From Ophioderma brevispina (taxonomy: Eukaryota; Echinodermata; Ophiuroidea; Amphilepidida; Ophiodermatidae): DNA of 64,000 nt. How positions within the stretch are numbered: the first letter of the stretch is position 1; every line of letters begins with the position of its first letter. Of this stretch, positions 23,140-33,870 are shown one piece after another. The notes under the pieces are model-generated. The model did not search any database. It saw nothing but the letters and a program-made list of their open reading frames with translations, and had not been told where the DNA came from. The position numbers were made by a program, and so were the translations under genes. The stretch is taken from NCBI GenBank assembly GCA_023653785.1, contig JAMKCH010002870.1:1-64000 (forward strand). Reading direction: 5' to 3'.

Positions 23140-23540
23140 CATCAGTCCTCGTACGCATGTGTCGGCCTGCCATTGCGGTTTGTATATGATCGGCCTCATA
23201 TGACCTTTGCCCTGGCATGACCTTGCTGCATCAACAATGAGGGATCCAATGCTGCCCTATGACCTCAAGTTTGTTGGTTCCAATTGATTTCAAACTTTTC
23301 AATTGAAGTCAATTTTAACATTTTCAGCCTATCTTTTCTTACAACTTGACCGCACATAGAACCTTTTACCTTTGCATGTTGACATTTGACCTCATCAACA
23401 AATGATGGATCCCACGTTACGCCTATGACTCAAGTTTAGTTACAGCCATTGAGGTATGCAGATATAAAATTTAGAGGAAATGTTTAACCTTTTTCACAAC
23501 CACAACACAACAACAAAAGTGATCTTCCTGCCTTAGGCAG
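23140..23540 (+). repeat. GACCTTTG-rich repeat fragment
   Basis: Phrases catatgacctttgcc, tgacatttgacctcatc and ggatccca.tg..gcc.tatgac occur twice (23200-23270 and 23380-23440), related to the repeats at 331-790 and 61.5-62.3 kb. Ends at a CCTGCCTTAGGCAGG mini-hairpin (about 23529-23543). Confidence 0.55.
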
Positions 23541-23689
23541 GCAAACCGACTAACAGCATCTAAAAAACAGCAACTAACCCTATAAAGATTGAGGGATAGT
23601 AGTAGTATTAAAGCCAAGTTTTAACTCCAGTTTTGTCCAATACAAAATGGTGGGTGGCTGGATTTAACTCACACTCGCAGCAACCGGCC

Positions 23690-24540
23690 TTACTCCCTCC
23701 TTCCATTTCGCGATTTCACTCATCCTCATCCTCAACCTAACCCCCTACTCTCTTCCTCCACTTTGCTTCCTCATGTCTTCTTTGGTCGTCCCCTCCTCAA
23801 ATCAAGCCTTCCTACACACACTTGTCATCCTTCCTCATTGACGTGCCCATACCATCGTCCACAATAGCCTTCACTAACTGGCCACTGCTTCTTCCAAACT
23901 CAACATTTGCATCAAGTCCTCAGTCATCCTTCTTCTATCATGCAACTTCACACCACACATTCTCATCATTGCTCTCATCTGTCCTTATCAAGGATCCCCA
24001 TCTCAAGACACCAGTCTTATCACTCCATACAGCATCACCGATCTCACGCAACTCTTATACACCAATTCCTTTCAACTTCAAAGGAAATATTTTCCTGTGT
24101 ACCAATTCTCACATTCTCCCACCCAAACCTCACTCTAGCTGTCACAGGCACCTCGGCATCCACCACCCCCACTTACACTGTCCCCCATATCTTTAAACTC
24201 CTTCACCGATTCCACCTCATCACACACCTTTCCACCTGTTCCACCACCCCTCCATCTCCTGTCTCACATCTTGCCACACACAAAATCTCTTGCCCAACTG
24301 GGGGTCACCTCTTCTATCTTGTGGCCCTCTCCCATTGATCCATTTACCACATTTATCACACCACACTGAATTTGCTCTTACCCTCTTTCCCCATATACCG
24401 TATGGGTCTACCTTAACTCACAAACACCTCCCCCTCCACCCCCCATCACTTTTGTTTGCCGTACATTTGAAATTAAACCCATTCTTATTCCTTCCCCAAG
24501 GAAAGAAACTCAATGCTTTGAAACACTCCTAACATCCAGC
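23690..24540 (+). other. G-poor, C/T/A-rich stretch
   Basis: About 850 bp with strong depletion of G on the plus strand. Two overlapping frames (23822-24196, 124 codons; 23907-24338, 143 codons) are rich in Ser, His, Pro, Leu and Thr, as expected from the composition. No domain, signal peptide or codon pattern supports a gene. Possibly an ancient decayed low-complexity array. Confidence 0.5.
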
Positions 24541-25131
24541 TCATCGCAACTATCCCAAGATTTACGGGACGACGGTAAATTGAGCTTGACATTTCATAGT
24601 GTTCATAACTGAGTTTATTTGCCCAGTGAAAACTACATAAATGTTGTTAAACATCTAGGGAGTTTGGTTTTTGTACCGATAATAAAATAGTAGTTCTTTA
24701 CACATTTTAACATTCAGCATGCGTCTGTTTGCGTATGGACGCTTGATTTTTCCTGGAGGGTAGATTTTCCACATAGAAAATGTAATGCGATCACCGCTGG
24801 GTTGCCCTGGTGTGAAATCACGTCGTTTTTCACAGATAGGAATTCATGAGCCATGCAGAACACATTCAACATACCCCGCATATTTTGAAATAAAGTTTGA
24901 CCATTTTCCTGTCAATTTCACTCATGTTCACACATGTCAACTTGCATTTAATTGAAGTACACAGCTCAAATAATAGCATACAAATGGCAAATGAAGGTAA
25001 ATACAATTTTCCGCATACTGCATTTGCCAATTTTGTTACCCTTAATTCAAAACCTTTGGAGAAACATACAGTTCTAATTAGATAAAGTATAAGAAGTTAA
25101 AGATTGTTATTAAATTAGATTGATGTTTTCA
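24541..25131. other. Unassigned DNA
   Basis: No feature recognised. Confidence 0.5.
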
Positions 25132-25495
25132 TTAACGCTGGACCAGGATTTCCAGATGAGGGCCACCATAATTTTTAAATAAATCATTTTTTTGTCATAT
25201 ACATATTGTTTGTCCTGAGCTAATATCTGTATGAAATAGCTAAGCTTAAATTGAGTCCTCGTATAGAAAATCACACTTTGTTTTAAAATTCTGGAACCGG
25301 AAATTTTTGTTATACCAGTATCCTATGGCATGTTATGCTTACAATAAATGCTTACTACATGAAAACAAAAAAATCCCATTCATCTTTAACCTTTGGATTG
25401 AGCATTTTAGGTGATATCTTTTGGTTCTAAGTTGACTATTTTTAATTAATACCCAACACATAAATATATTTAAAAATCTCTGATTCGGCCGTTAA
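25132..25495 (-). mobile_element. TTAA MITE family C, copy 1 (364 bp)
   Basis: TTAA at 25132-25135 and 25492-25495. Inverted ends are TTAACGCTGGACCAGGATTT and TTAACGGCCGAATCAGAGAT. Its reverse complement matches 32401-32761 and 46160-46766 through cataggatact, aatttaagcttagc and the termini. It contains no coding frame. Confidence 0.82.
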
Positions 25496-25830
25496 AGCTG
25501 TCTAAAAGGGCCATACTAGCCGGTTTTGAGAAGCAGCTCCAATTTTCAGTTTTGTGAGATTATTCATTGGCACCTTTGTAATGTAATTCGTCATCGGAGT
25601 GGTTATATAACACTCCCTGGTTACTGGATCACCACCTTGCACGCCGGAGACTTTGTGTGGTGAGCACTTCGATCGTGTGCAGGACTTCAAAAGCGTGATC
25701 CAGTTGATTATAGAAAAGACCAGATTACACGTAACAGAGCACTTCGCTGGTCGAAAATGGCTAGTTAAAATACATGTTGAATGGTAAGCTCAGATTGTTT
25801 TATATTTCACTAATGAAGGAATTTAACATT

Positions 25831-26221
25831 TTAAATGATCGCGCCAGTCATTGTCCACGAGGCGATTCATTTCACGTAACCAAGTATCCCTAAATAATGT
25901 GAAAATCCTGTTTTTTTTTTTTGCACACATTTTACAGCGTTCCATCACAAATATCCCCAAGTGAAAGGATGAAGCTGAAAAATTATTTCTTTCTTGGTAC
26001 AGAAATTGTGAAATTTTAAATTCACTATATAGGAGCAAATACTAAATTCAGCCTATGTTTTTATAATTAAATTGAGCAATAAAATCACCTTTTGTGTTCA
26101 CTTTCAAGTCATGTCTGTATAACAAATACAATTAAACATCTATTTGGTTGTCTTATCTAACAAGAAAAACACTACATATGACAAAAATGGATGCGCAAAA
26201 TTCCTTTGTTGCACTTTTTAA
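25831..26221 (-). mobile_element. TTAA MITE family B, copy 2
   Basis: TTAA at 25831-25834 and 26218-26221. The interior in reverse (ggctgaattt..gtatttgctcctata, aatttcacaat...gtaccaa, cagcttcatcctttcact) matches 43246-43613 and 29657-29872. The right end (TTGTTGCACTTTTTAA) mirrors the family terminus TTAAAGGTGCAACGAGAG. It is more diverged than the copy at 43.2 kb. Confidence 0.68.
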
Positions 26222-27315
26222 TCTTAATGTGCAAAAAGAGATTTTGAGGCACCCAATATTGTGTCATAAAGTAATTCATATAGACTATGGACACTCAATA
26301 GATTTCTTACCTTGTATTTGGCTACAGAAATGTCTAAAAGCACTGGCGATGCTACATGGGCGGTGTTCAGGCGCACGCACCCCCCCATGCTGGATTATTA
26401 TCAAAAAAAAAAAAAACTACGAGAAAACGGGTCAGGTGTTAAAACTTCCTATCCTTAAGTTAAATTATTCATTATTAAGCGTGTGCATGTTTTTAATGAT
26501 GCAAATAGCTACAATTGTAGCTACAAATTGTAATCTACATTGCTATTCATCGAATTATAGCTGGCAGAAAATAAAATCGACCATGATTCTACCAGCTAGC
26601 CAGGCTCGTATTTGACTCTCTTCTCTTCTATCATTTACAAATTAGAAATTTGTCTTGATAAAGATACAAAGTCTTAATCAGCGAGTTTTTATACGCATCT
26701 TGTGTTTTGCTTAATCAAAAACGATTTCCTGAGGCTTTAGTGTACTGTGATACTTTTGACTTAGACACATCTTCAAGTGTTTCCTGCAATTAAAATAACT
26801 AACATTTATTTAAAAAATTAATTCTACTAATAATGTTTGTACTTTTCTTAAAATCTTTATTTAAAAAGCTCATGTCCCTTATGGACCTTTATTAAAGTAA
26901 AGGCCCTCCACCCGCTATGGGGGCGGCCCATCGTTCTGCTGGCCCCATAATTTACCATTATAAAACCTTTCAGCTTTTTTTTTGTTGAAACCGCCTTTTT
27001 CATGCTGTACACACAGGAAAAACGAAAACTGCTCATGATTTAAAAAATAATAGGGCCAATACGCACCAGTCTTGAGCAGTGTCCCGGGCCCTGGTTTTAC
27101 AAAGTAGATTAACTAAGTGAATCTAACAAGAAATGCATTCTTCTTAAGTCTCTAACACTTCTTAAGAGGGATTTGGGTAAGTAAAATTAATAGGGAAGAT
27201 AATAATAATTTATAAAAAGTGCTGGATTGAGCTTCATAAATCTCATCTCACCAACACTAAAATTCTTTACAATTTCTTCTTAAATTGGCTAAAGGCATTT
27301 ATGGTATCATTTAAT
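26222..27315. other. Unassigned AT-rich DNA
   Basis: No repeat copy or gene recognised. The frame at 26148-26615 (155 codons) overlaps the family B MITE and has no known domain. Confidence 0.45.
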
Positions 27316-28625
27316 CGGCAGAAATCAATATGATGAATATCCGCTAAATAAAAAAAAACGTACCAGATGGTTTGCATGGCCATTGGAGTATTCCTTACGA
27401 AAAAAAATCCAGATCTATTCCGACCATATACACACATGTACAACGACATGAAAGCTACCATGTTTTTTCCCTGTGGTATATTTACATGCAATACCGAAAC
27501 AGCCAGCGAAAATATCCCATACCGCATATATCACGTGCAAGTTGGTGCCACAAGCCTCAATATCCTTTGTGAACTCGTTGAGCACACAACGATAGGACGA
27601 AGTTCGTTTAGAATTTTTTTTATTGCAAAAAACTACCTTTTTAAAACCTCAGTGATATGAGAAAAATGGTTAGAGAGGGGTGTTTTAGATATTATTTTGT
27701 GATTAAAGGTTTTTTAGTTGGTCTAAAAACTAACAATCCATTAAAACGTGGACATTTTGAAAAGGGGTCGCTTGCATATTTAGTTTCATTCGCCGTCGCA
27801 CTGGAAACCACTGATCTCTATACAATGGATGGCTACACAACAGTAATGTTGATTAGATGAATTGAGGTCAAACGGGCGGGGGTCAATCTGGTCTACGACA
27901 CATACCATTCCGAGACAAACCTTTTTCGAGCTGGCCATCCCATACGCGCAAATAAAATGAGCTCTACTGAATTGGCTTGATTCTGTAGTCTGTATATCGC
28001 TTCGCCCACATTTCAATGAGAACAATTTTGTATAAATGACCGCTCTTAAAGTACAACCAACTGTTTGCGGATATATTTTTTGGATGACCAATATGCTATC
28101 AGTGCTTCAATTACTACGCCAGGTTTCCCAATCCATTGTATAGAGATCAGTGTTCGAACCGCACTAATGCGCGTTTCACATCATCTACGTACTTTTAATG
28201 TACCGAATCGCTTCTTGTAGATGCAAGTTTCCTATTTTATTGTTTAAAACTATCTTTCTCAAGATCCCAGGCTCATTTTAATAAAAAAATTGGCCATAAA
28301 TGTATGCCATTTCTGATAATTTATATATTTGAAAGGAAAAATTAAATTCAAGGCTGTGTTTTTATGTCAATGCTTAAAAGTAAACGCGATAGTCTTTCAT
28401 CAGTGCCAGAACTTGACTAAAAACCCCCGAGTCATCTTTCAAATTGTGTGAAGACTAACATGGCTTGTGGCAAAACGATAGCTTGAAAAATCACCTGGCG
28501 GCTCCGTAATCGTCTACTGGCTGTGAAGTTATGCGTGAAAATGGTGTTGTCTTCGCAAGGAATACTCCAATGACCAAGCAAACCATCTGGTACGTCATAT
28601 TAGGGATATTTCATTTATCTGTTCT
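27316..28625. mobile_element. ~1.3 kb inverted-repeat element
   Basis: Left ACGTACCAGATGGTTTGC...CATTGGAGTATTCCTT (27358-27400) pairs with right AAGGAATACTCCAATG...GCAAACCATCTGGTACGT (28558-28602). Weaker pairing continues outward (gaatatccgctaa against ttagggatatttc), giving arms of about 70 bp. Frames inside (27367-27660, 97 codons; 27660-27860; 27786-28091 minus) show no transposase motif, so it is probably non-autonomous. Confidence 0.75.
27808..28152. mobile_element. Inner inverted-repeat element nested in the 1.3 kb element
   Basis: CACTGATCTCTATACAATGG at about 27810 is repeated inverted as CCATTGTATAGAGATCAGTG at about 28131-28150. The 345 bp between them would be a MITE inserted into the larger element. 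Target duplication not resolved. Confidence 0.7.
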
Positions 28626-28648
28626 CGATAGATTTATACCATAATCCC

Positions 28649-28968
28649 TTAAGGTGCTTGTTCCGATTTTCTTTCTATTGTGTTCTCTACTTGATTATAG
28701 CCTGGCACTTGCACATATGCCTCTAGTGCCCGTGGGTAAACAAACTTGGTTTTGATGGTAGAAGCAAGCCCTATTCAAACCTGTGCTAAAATTTGATGGT
28801 CACACTAACGTCGGTTTTTGTTTATATCTTGGGAATGAAATGATTTGAGAGCTCAAATTGCGGACGACAATGCAGAAAAATACGGGCCTTTCATCCTAGA
28901 CATCAAAATCGATAACCAACTTCTGGGTACTCAGGGGGTCCCAAATAGACGGAACACGCACGCTTTAA
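28649..28968 (+). mobile_element. TTAA MITE family D, copy 2 (320 bp)
   Basis: TTAA at 28649-28652 and 28965-28968. Left end TTAAGGTGCTTGTTCCGATT; right end inverted TTAAAGCGTGCGTGTTCCGT. Body shared with 47720-48061 (acaaacttggttttga, ctattcaaacctgtgctaaa, gggaatgaaat.gatttgag). Only about 24 bp separate it from the end of the 1.3 kb inverted-repeat element. Confidence 0.85.
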
Positions 28969-29063
28969 AAACAATTTAATAACTTCAGAAGAATAACTCC
29001 TGTTGGGTTTCGCATATGAAACAGGGCCCTGAAGTTGTTTTAAGCGTAATTTTGTCACAGGTA

Positions 29064-29362
29064 CTCTCTAAATGTAACCAAGTGAAAATGTCACTCCCCA
29101 AAAGAGTGAAACTCTTGTAAACCACTCTAAAATGAGTGGTTTGTTTTTAAAAAGAGCAAATTTCCACTCAAATAGAAGGAAAGTCACTCCAAAAAGAGTG
29201 GAGTTAAACGAAGAACAACACCTTTGAGGAATTAAACTAAGAACAACATGAAAACGAGTGGAAATCCACTCTTTTTGGAGTGATTTTTACTCTTTTTGGA
29301 GTGGTTTACAAGAGTTTAACTCTTTTGGGGAGTGAAATTTTCACTCGTTTACATTTAGAGAG
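29064..29362. mobile_element. TA-flanked MITE with CTCTCTAAATG ends (299 bp)
   Basis: Left CTCTCTAAATGTAACCAAGT and inverted right CTCTCTAAATGTAAACGAGT form arms of about 70 bp, with TA at 29062-29063 and 29363-29364 (Tc1/mariner-like target). The interior repeats self-complementary AGAGTGG/CCACTCT words. A related element with the same terminal decamer lies at 59539-59809. Confidence 0.88.
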
Positions 29363-29384
29363 TATGGAATACTCGATGTCCAAA

Positions 29385-29490
29385 AATTCAGGTTTTTCAG
29401 TCAATAATCCAAGATTTTCATTCGATAATCCAAGATTTTCAAGAAAAAAATTGCATTTCCAATTGATAATCCAAGTTTAGTTTTTCGACG
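29385..29490 (+). repeat. Short palindromic satellite, family of 37.2-37.8 kb
   Basis: Three or four units of tcgataatccaagattttca. The related word ttcgataatcaaggttttga is present in the array at 37221-37824, which links the two loci. Confidence 0.7.
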
Positions 29491-29499
29491 CTCAATTCG

Positions 29500-29656
29500 G
29501 GAAGGGGTACACCCTGCAGCACTCCCCCCCAATCCCGCCATAGCGCAGGAGGGGCACCCTCCCGCACACACAACCTGGCACTGCGGTGCCATTGTAGCTG
29601 TGTTATTGGCAGCCAATTCCACGCCCCTCGTTCCAAAAATCCTGGATCCGCCACTG
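29500..29656 (-). mobile_element. hAT-type element end, truncated
   Basis: On the minus strand from 29656 the sequence begins CAGTGGCGGATCCAGGATTT, a terminus seen in many animal hAT elements. The peptide MADPGFLERG read from this end is a well-known spurious translation of such termini. No second end was found. It adjoins and probably truncates the family B copy that follows. Confidence 0.6.
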
Positions 29657-29872
29657 AAAAGCGAGAAAAAAGGTGATTCCGATTTGCTTATTTTGTATTT
29701 GCTCCTATACGAAATGAGTAATTTCACAATTTTTGTACCAAAGAAACATTTCTCAGCTTAATCCTTTCAGATGGTGTTATTTTTGATGGAAAGCTTTACA
29801 TCAGGGCAAAAAATCAGTGCTTTCGATTTTTGAGGGACACCTGATATGTGAAATCCCTCGTTCCACCTTTAA
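29657..29872 (+). mobile_element. TTAA MITE family B, copy 3 (5' truncated)
   Basis: Matches 43355-43613: gcgagaaaaaaggtgattcc, tgctcctata.acgaaa, gtaatttcaca, catttctcagctta, tttcagatg, gatatgtgaaatccctcgtt, ending at TTAA 29869-29872. The left third is missing where the hAT-type end abuts. Confidence 0.75.
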
Positions 29873-30170
29873 TTTGTCAAAAAACTTGACTGCACACTTG
29901 ATGTAGGTACTGAATTTTTAATGGAGACAAAAATATATTTTCAAAGTTTTAATTCACAATCCTGTTTTGTTAAATTGAAAGACTAAATCCCTAATATCAA
30001 TTTATGTACAAATGGTAAATACTGCATTCTTCTGTGTGTGTGTGTGGAGGGGGAGGGGTTATGATATAAAATCAATTACAAAATTGAATTTGTTTCAGTT
30101 ATATTTTTGTAGTGCACAGTGGTTTGTTGTTGTTGTTGTTATTGCTCTGCTGTTGTTTTGGTAATTATTA
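29873..30170. other. Unassigned DNA
   Basis: Contains a short (GT)n tract near 30035-30046 and a (GTT)n tract near 30121-30140. Nothing else. Confidence 0.5.
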
Positions 30171-30178
30171 TTATTGCT

Positions 30179-30444
30179 CAGTAGCGAAACAGGCGGGGGC
30201 AGGTCCCCCCCACCCCCTAGCGTGGGGTGGGGTTTTAGGGGGCAGTGCCACCCAGAGGGTGTTAACCGGGAAGAAAAATCTTGACGATCATGCTACATAA
30301 GCCCCTTTTTGCCTGCTCAGCAGGAAATTTTCACCTACAACCAGGAAAATCTGCCTTAAAACCACCTCCAACTGGTTAACCGGGAAAATCTGCCTCAAAA
30401 CTGGGAATTTTCCCCCGTGACAAGTGACGCCTGTTACGCCCCAG
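30179..30444. mobile_element. hAT-type MITE with perfect 8 bp target duplication
   Basis: Ends CAGTAGCGAAACAGGC (left) and, inverted, CTGGGGCGTAACAGGC (right), flanked by identical TTATTGCT at 30171-30178 and 30445-30452. It is 266 bp and non-coding. The interior has an inner repeat of gggaaaatctgcct (two or three times). Confidence 0.85.
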
Positions 30445-30452
30445 TTATTGCT

Positions 30453-31035
30453 ATTTTGTTAAATGCCCCTACCAAAGGCAGAAGGTAGTGGATTACAAAT
30501 GCCCCTTTTAACTTTTCTTCCCACAATGATAACATTGGTTATGCCATTGTGAATGTTGTATTTCCCAACACAAATGATTGTTTATTATCGGCTGCCACTC
30601 AGAATAGTGAATTACAAATCGGACAAACTTGTCTGCACTTAACACAGCCAGCCTCTGCCTGAAGACTAAAAGAAACATGGACAAGAAAACATCACTAGCT
30701 GACACTTTACAAGATCTCCAAAGGCGTTGAGTGAATAGGCCATGTCCCACCAATAATAAACACAGATCTTTCAATGTTCTATTGAACTAACGAAGTTTGG
30801 GGATGCAATTGAAGGACAAGAAACATATGAAATGACATGAACACAACAATTAAAAAACAGTTTCAATTGAGGAGGGAGCTACAGTTATCTGCAGGCCAAC
30901 CCTGCAGGGTTCGTATTGGCCAAGAAAAGGCCCCTTTTTAAATAAATAACGTCATTTCGACATCCTTGCAATAAGTTCCGAGGGCAGAAGACACGCAGGC
31001 CACTGACTCTGTTTATGAATCAAGAAAGCAATATA
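30453..31035. other. Unassigned DNA with one 88-codon minus-strand frame
   Basis: The frame 30508-30774 (minus) is not low complexity, but I recognise no domain and no splice context. It is left unannotated as a gene. Confidence 0.4.
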
Positions 31036-31175
31036 ACGGTTCATTTAAGTGAGCTCGCTTTCTATCAGATAAACTACTCTTGTGAGACTTACAGTTAGTT
31101 TTGCGATGCATTATCTACTTTTACGACTGCAACGTGTATAATCAAACGTGTTTCGACTCGAAAAAACAAAGTATT
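31036..31175 (+). repeat. Direct repeat pair, copy 1 (partner 33317-33440)
   Basis: aagtgagct..ctttctatcagataaact.ctcttg followed by gagactta and gcgatgcatta is shared with 33317-33440 in the same orientation. The two flank 2.1 kb that includes the ~55 bp satellite, but there is no TG...CA boundary or primer-binding site to suggest LTRs. Confidence 0.65.
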
Positions 31176-31269
31176 CATGGAAAGTTGCTTTGTGTGGATA
31201 ACCCATTCTGAGTGGTGATAGAGTTTAATCATGATCAAAGGGGCAAGATCCTCAAGTGCGAATTGTATA

Positions 31270-31890
31270 GTAAGAGGCTACAGAATATAATTACGCATTC
31301 TCTGTGCTTTACAAATGAGTTAACTCTTTCTGGATAGGAAGTACGCATTCCATATGCAGCTTACAGTATTATTGATTTAACTCTCTCTTGGAACAGAATT
31401 ATGCATTCTCATATACTATAATGCTTTACAAATGATGTAACTATTTGGAATAGAAATCACATTCCATATGCTTTACAGAATGATTTAATCTTTCTGGAAG
31501 AATTATGCATTTCGTAGTGCTCTACAGAATGATTTAACTCTGGAGAATAGAATAAGCATTGTCATAGTGCATACATAATAATTTTACGCTTTTAATGGAA
31601 TTAGGACTTATGCATGCCCATATGCTTTACAGAATGATTAACTCTTTCTAGAATAGAATAATCATTTACTCATAGTGCTTTACAGAATGATAACTCTTTC
31701 TGGAAAGAATTTGCATTCTCATATGCTTTAAAGAATGATTCACTCTTTCTGGAATAGAATAACATTTCACAGTCTTTACTAGAAATGAGTTTAAACTCCT
31801 CTGGAATTAGGAATACACTTCTCATAGTGCTTTTACAAACGAGTTAGAAGTTTGATTCCACCATATGATTTACAGAATGATTTAACTCTT
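31270..31890 (+). repeat. Diverged satellite, ~50-60 bp unit
   Basis: About eleven units of gcattctcatagtgctttac-agaatgatttaactctttct-ggaatagaatta, with indels. Unit starts (gctttacagaatga) fall near 31306, 31421, 31520, 31624, 31678, 31720 and 31867. No homogeneous higher-order structure. Confidence 0.88.
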
Positions 31891-32400
31891 TTGTTATTTC
31901 ATAAATGTTTACATTATCATACTGTAATGCACTATAAAGTTCATGAGTGGATGGGTGTAATAGCCTGCTAAGGTGATGACCATCTTTGTGATGCATGTAT
32001 TAGCGATTGACTCTTAATTTATCTTTTCCTGACCAGAGTGGCTCCTAAAATGCGTTCGTCATGTACCTGTGTCACATGATAGAACCATTTCAAGAGCCAC
32101 CGACCACAAAGACTTGGCAATAATATTGCCCTGTTGGTGGCAATTTGATAAATGGCAGATATTGTACTATGATTCTGCATCACAGACATATCATAAGTTG
32201 AGTTGGCCTTTGAGATGTGCTCCCAAATAACCTAGCTTTTTAAAGCACTGGTATAAGACTAGGTGTTTGGACTTTTTTAAGCATTATTTGTGAATGCATC
32301 ATTCCTACATAAATGGGACTGATTAGTAAAGACAATTGTTCCAGTATGCACGAGCACACTGAGATCTTGCAAATGATCAGTGACAAAGGAGGAGACACAT
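31891..32400. other. Unassigned DNA
   Basis: No feature recognised. Confidence 0.5.
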
Positions 32401-32761
32401 TTAAAGTCCTGACTCAGAGATTTCGAAATATTATTTTTGTGTGTGTAATAATAACATAGTCAACTCAAGTTAAAGATAGTAACCTAACATGCACACTCCG
32501 AAATTTGAGATGAATCGGATTTTTTCTTTTTGATGCAGTAAACATTTCATGTGTAGCATTACCTCCCATAGGATACTGTATATAACAAAAATTCCGATCC
32601 GGAATTTTATAACAAAGTTGTGATTTTCTAGATGAAGGAATTCGATTTAAGCTTAGCAATTTCCCACAGATTAGTAGATGGACAGCATTATTACATGCCA
32701 AAAACATCAGATTTTTTGAAATTGAGGGCGCCCTCCCGGAAATCTCTGAGTCGGCCTTTAT
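32401..32761 (+). mobile_element. TTAA MITE family C, copy 2
   Basis: Starts TTAAAGTCCTGACTCAGAGA at 32401 and ends in the inverted counterpart AAAGGCCGACTCAGAGATTT at 32760, the last TTAA decayed to TTTATT. The body matches the copies at 25.1 and 46.2 kb (agataGTaacctaacatgc, cccataggatactgtat, atttaagcttagcaatttc). Confidence 0.82.
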
Positions 32762-32883
32762 TTTCTCCTTTTCCTCCCAGTCATAAGGCAAGCAAGATCT
32801 GTACAGCCTTATAGGCCACTTTGAAATTCCTTTGCCTCCCTAAATTGCCACCTCCTCCCTAGAATTCCACCTCCTCCCCCAAT

Positions 32884-33135
32884 CAAGATGGCGCACCAGA
32901 CTCTTTGTGTCTGGGGGGGGGGCAAATGGGGGGGGGGCAACGTGAAATCTTGGGGGGGCAAAAGTGAAATTCTGGGGGCAAAATAAGGAACATTTGGAAA
33001 TTTTTCAACATTTGCCCAAATTGCTGATTTTGGGGCCCCAAAATCACTGAATTTTGCCCCAAATCCTTTCATTTTTCTTTCGACCAGGGGGGAAGAAAAA
33101 AATTTCCCCCCCCCATGCCCCTGGCGCCGCCACTG
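32884..33135 (-). mobile_element. hAT-type MITE (CAGTGGCGGCGCCAGG end)
   Basis: Minus strand from 33135 reads CAGTGGCGGCGCCAGGGGCA then a G-run. The other end near 32884 (CAAGATGGCGCACCAGAC) is a decayed inverted copy. Flanks CCCCAAT (32877-32883) and CCCCAAT (33136-33142) are identical over 7 bp. The 126-codon minus frame 32809-33189 translates this repeat. Confidence 0.6.
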
Positions 33136-33316
33136 CCCCCAATACTGGGAATGCTGACACTGCCATTGCAAATGACATTTCTCAATCAACTATTCTTCTA
33201 CGCAAAGAAACAGAATAGCCTTTATAGATCATCTGTTGTTTTCTGTTTACAGAAAGACCAAATAAAGGTCGTGGAGTCGCTCTGTTAAAAAAAGAAAAAA
33301 AAAGAAAAAAAAAGAG

Positions 33317-33440
33317 GTTCATGTAAGTGAGCTAACTTTCTATCAGATAAACTCTCTTGGTAGACTTCAGTTTAGTTTTTTGCAATGCATTACTACTTAT
33401 ACTACTGAAGATGTAAGATCAACTTGAAAAAAAAGAGGCA
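33317..33440 (+). repeat. Direct repeat pair, copy 2 (partner 31036-31175)
   Basis: See the partner for shared phrases. It is preceded by an (AAAAAAAAG)n purine tract (33287-33314). Confidence 0.65.
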
Positions 33441-33659
33441 TGACATGTTCTGGTATATGAGCACTAATTGATGTCACATATCTGATCATGTGACAAGTTT
33501 CAATTCCATGCTTTTTGGCTTGCTCAGTTAAAGGTGCCTTTGGGATTGTAGCACCTTCTGTGTTATTCATTGTTCACTAGATTCCTTGAGAAAAGCTTTA
33601 TTCACAGATTTGAGTTGATCCCCAATCTTGCGGCTATGTTGTTTATTATCAAATGCTTT

Positions 33660-33870
33660 GTTTCCACGGTCCCATAGGCCCATGTGCTGTAATTTGGTCC
33701 GTTTACGACAGAAAATCCAAAACTGTGAATTGATCACAAATACGACCGATTTGCCGTAATATTAGGTACACGTCTATGAATTACTATGCTAACGGTTCAG
33801 ATGATCTAAAAATCTAACTTTTTTGAGGTAAGTTGGGGGGGGAACGAGGTTGGGGATCACGAAATGCCCG
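33660..33870 (-). repeat. Interspersed repeat family H, copy 3 (inverted)
   Basis: Reverse complement of the 10070-10200 region: gtttcca.ggtcc.atagg, ctaacggttcagatgat, aatctaactttttt and ggatcac.aaatg.cc are shared. Confidence 0.65.

Noticed and set aside
23822..24338. Two overlapping frames of 124 and 143 codons
   Set aside because: They overlap in different phases of a G-depleted stretch, and the composition explains their openness; no domain or second copy supports either.
27367..28091. Frames inside the 1.3 kb inverted-repeat element as a transposase
   Set aside because: None shows a DDE/DDD-like layout or zinc-finger pattern, and the frames change strand and are crossed by an inner MITE.
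30508..30774. 88-codon minus-strand frame as an exon
   Set aside because: It is not low complexity, but no domain, branch point or splice context could be recognised, so there is too little to call a gene.
31270..31890. Regularly spaced repeats resembling a CRISPR array
   Set aside because: Units are diverged, spacing varies, there are no unique spacers separated by identical repeats, and the window is eukaryotic in character.
32809..33189. 126-codon minus-strand frame
   Set aside because: Begins in and runs through a hAT-type terminus; such peptides are common artefacts of these ends.
31036..33440. LTR pair of a retrotransposon
   Set aside because: The 130 bp direct repeats lack TG/CA ends, a primer-binding site, a polypurine tract and any gag-pol coding between them.
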